Source: Pseudomonadota bacterium (GTDB lineage: Bacteria > Bdellovibrionota > Bacteriovoracia > Bacteriovoracales > Bacteriovoracaceae). From it: a stretch of 6,661 bases of DNA. Below are positions 6,449-6,661 of this stretch, piece after piece. The position numbers and the translations under genes are program-made. Where the stretch lies: contig JAJTIF010000151.1 in the NCBI GenBank assembly GCA_021299675.1, forward strand, positions 1-6,661. Direction: 5' to 3'. The notes beneath the pieces were generated by a model. It did no database searches. It saw only the letters and a list, made by a program, of their open reading frames with translations, and was not told the origin of the DNA. Every line of letters begins with the position of its first letter. Position 1 is the stretch's first letter.

Positions 6449-6454
6449 GTCTTA

Positions 6455-6483
6455 ATTGTAGGAGGCGATGAGGCAAAAAAAAA
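6455..6483 (-). promoter_or_regulatory. Candidate ftsK promoter with -10 box six bases before the ATG
   Basis: The minus strand reads TACAAT (6460-6455), a five-of-six match to TATAAT. Exactly six bases (TAAGAC) separate it from the ftsK ATG, so normal -10 spacing puts the transcription start on, or a few bases after, the A of the ATG. A -35 at 17-base spacing would fall in the T run of the rRNA terminator (6483-6478) and matches TTGACA only at two positions, so any promoter here is -10 dominated. The lack of a Shine-Dalgarno before ftsK supports a leaderless reading. Confidence 0.45.
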
Positions 6484-6514
6484 GCCCTTATGTGGAAAAA
6501 ATCCAAAATGAGGG
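6475..6514 (-). terminator. rRNA operon terminator (imperfect hairpin plus T9)
   Basis: On the minus strand CCCT (6514-6511) pairs with AGGG (6488-6485), and TGGA with TCCA inside it around a T-rich loop. Mismatches and one bulge lie between these two stems. The hairpin is followed by C and nine Ts (6483-6475). Together with the T7 run right after 5S it forms a two-stage stop for the rRNA transcript. Confidence 0.75.
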
Positions 6515-6522
6515 ATTTAAAT

Positions 6523-6531
6523 AAAAAAAGA
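6523..6531 (-). terminator. T-rich stop directly after 5S rRNA
   Basis: The closing helix of 5S (GGGTG with CACCC) is followed on the minus strand by TC and seven Ts (6529-6523). The terminal 5S stem can serve as the hairpin of a first termination signal, upstream of the second at 6475-6514. Confidence 0.5.
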
Positions 6532-6648
6532 GGGTGCATCTTGCTATTCTGACACCAAGTTCCCCTGGCACTACCTTCGCCGCAACTGAGCTTGACTTCC
6601 GGGTTCGGGATGTGACCGGGTATTTCCTCAGCGCTATCGACACACCCA
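6532..6648 (-). rRNA. rrf: 5S ribosomal RNA
   Basis: This is the 5S rRNA of the large ribosomal subunit. The minus strand carries the conserved core GGTCACATCCCGAACCCGGA followed by AGTCAAGC (loop B/C region), the GCGAAGGTAGTG helix IV/loop E side, and the GGGAACTTGGTGTCAGA segment. The ends close helix I: GGGTG (6647-6643) pairs with CACCC (6536-6532), with further G-U pairs inward. The length of about 117 nt is normal; the exact ends are uncertain by one or two bases. It is preceded by an AT-rich spacer (6649-6661) that presumably leads back to 23S outside the window, and is followed by T-rich terminators. It therefore marks the 3' end of an rRNA operon read in the same direction as ftsK. 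Confidence 0.96.
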
Positions 6649-6661
6649 AACTGTTAAAAAC

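Noticed and set aside
6461..6472. CCTCCT just upstream of ftsK as an anti-Shine-Dalgarno-like regulatory sequence
   Set aside because: A six-base match is easily chance, and if transcription starts at the ATG the sequence is not in the mRNA.

Overview
All genes read on the minus strand, so transcription runs from high to low coordinates. The gene set is core bacterial housekeeping. In transcription order it is: 5S rRNA (3' end of an rRNA operon), ftsK (chromosome translocase), rpsB (ribosomal protein S2), tsf (EF-Ts), pyrH (UMP kinase), frr (ribosome recycling factor), uppS (undecaprenyl diphosphate synthase), and the first 39 codons of cdsA, which runs off the low-coordinate edge.

The organism is a Gram-negative-type bacterium. 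The rpsB-tsf-pyrH-frr-uppS-cdsA order is the classical proteobacterial one. EF-Ts is long (307 aa) and FtsK has the standard four-helix, linker and motor layout. The sequence is moderately AT-rich. A Bdellovibrionota or deltaproteobacteria-like lineage is my guess; nothing here proves it. I see no mobile elements, CRISPR arrays, tRNAs or signs of horizontal transfer.

Layout: 6532-6648 is 5S rRNA, followed by a double T-rich termination region (6475-6530). ftsK (4085-6448) starts only 26 bases after the last T tract. It has no Shine-Dalgarno sequence, but a good -10 box lies six bases before the ATG, so it may be leaderless. The 160-base gap 3925-4084 holds a candidate promoter, a strong GC hairpin, and a structured rpsB leader. 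In that leader a 10-bp stem and a possible pseudoknot reach the rpsB ribosome binding site. rpsB and tsf form a unit closed by a very strong intrinsic terminator (2143-2172). Its T tract directly abuts the pyrH Shine-Dalgarno, so the downstream unit pyrH-frr-uppS-cdsA probably depends on readthrough or an unseen promoter. That unit is tightly packed (12-bp gap, 1-bp overlap, 8-bp overlap).

Functionally, rpsB, tsf and frr serve translation, pyrH supplies UDP/UTP precursors, and uppS and cdsA supply the lipid carrier for peptidoglycan and CDP-diacylglycerol for phospholipids. The window therefore links translation capacity to envelope growth. I did not find a new enzymatic system. The parts most worth a second look are the regulatory RNA and promoter arrangements around rpsB, pyrH and ftsK.
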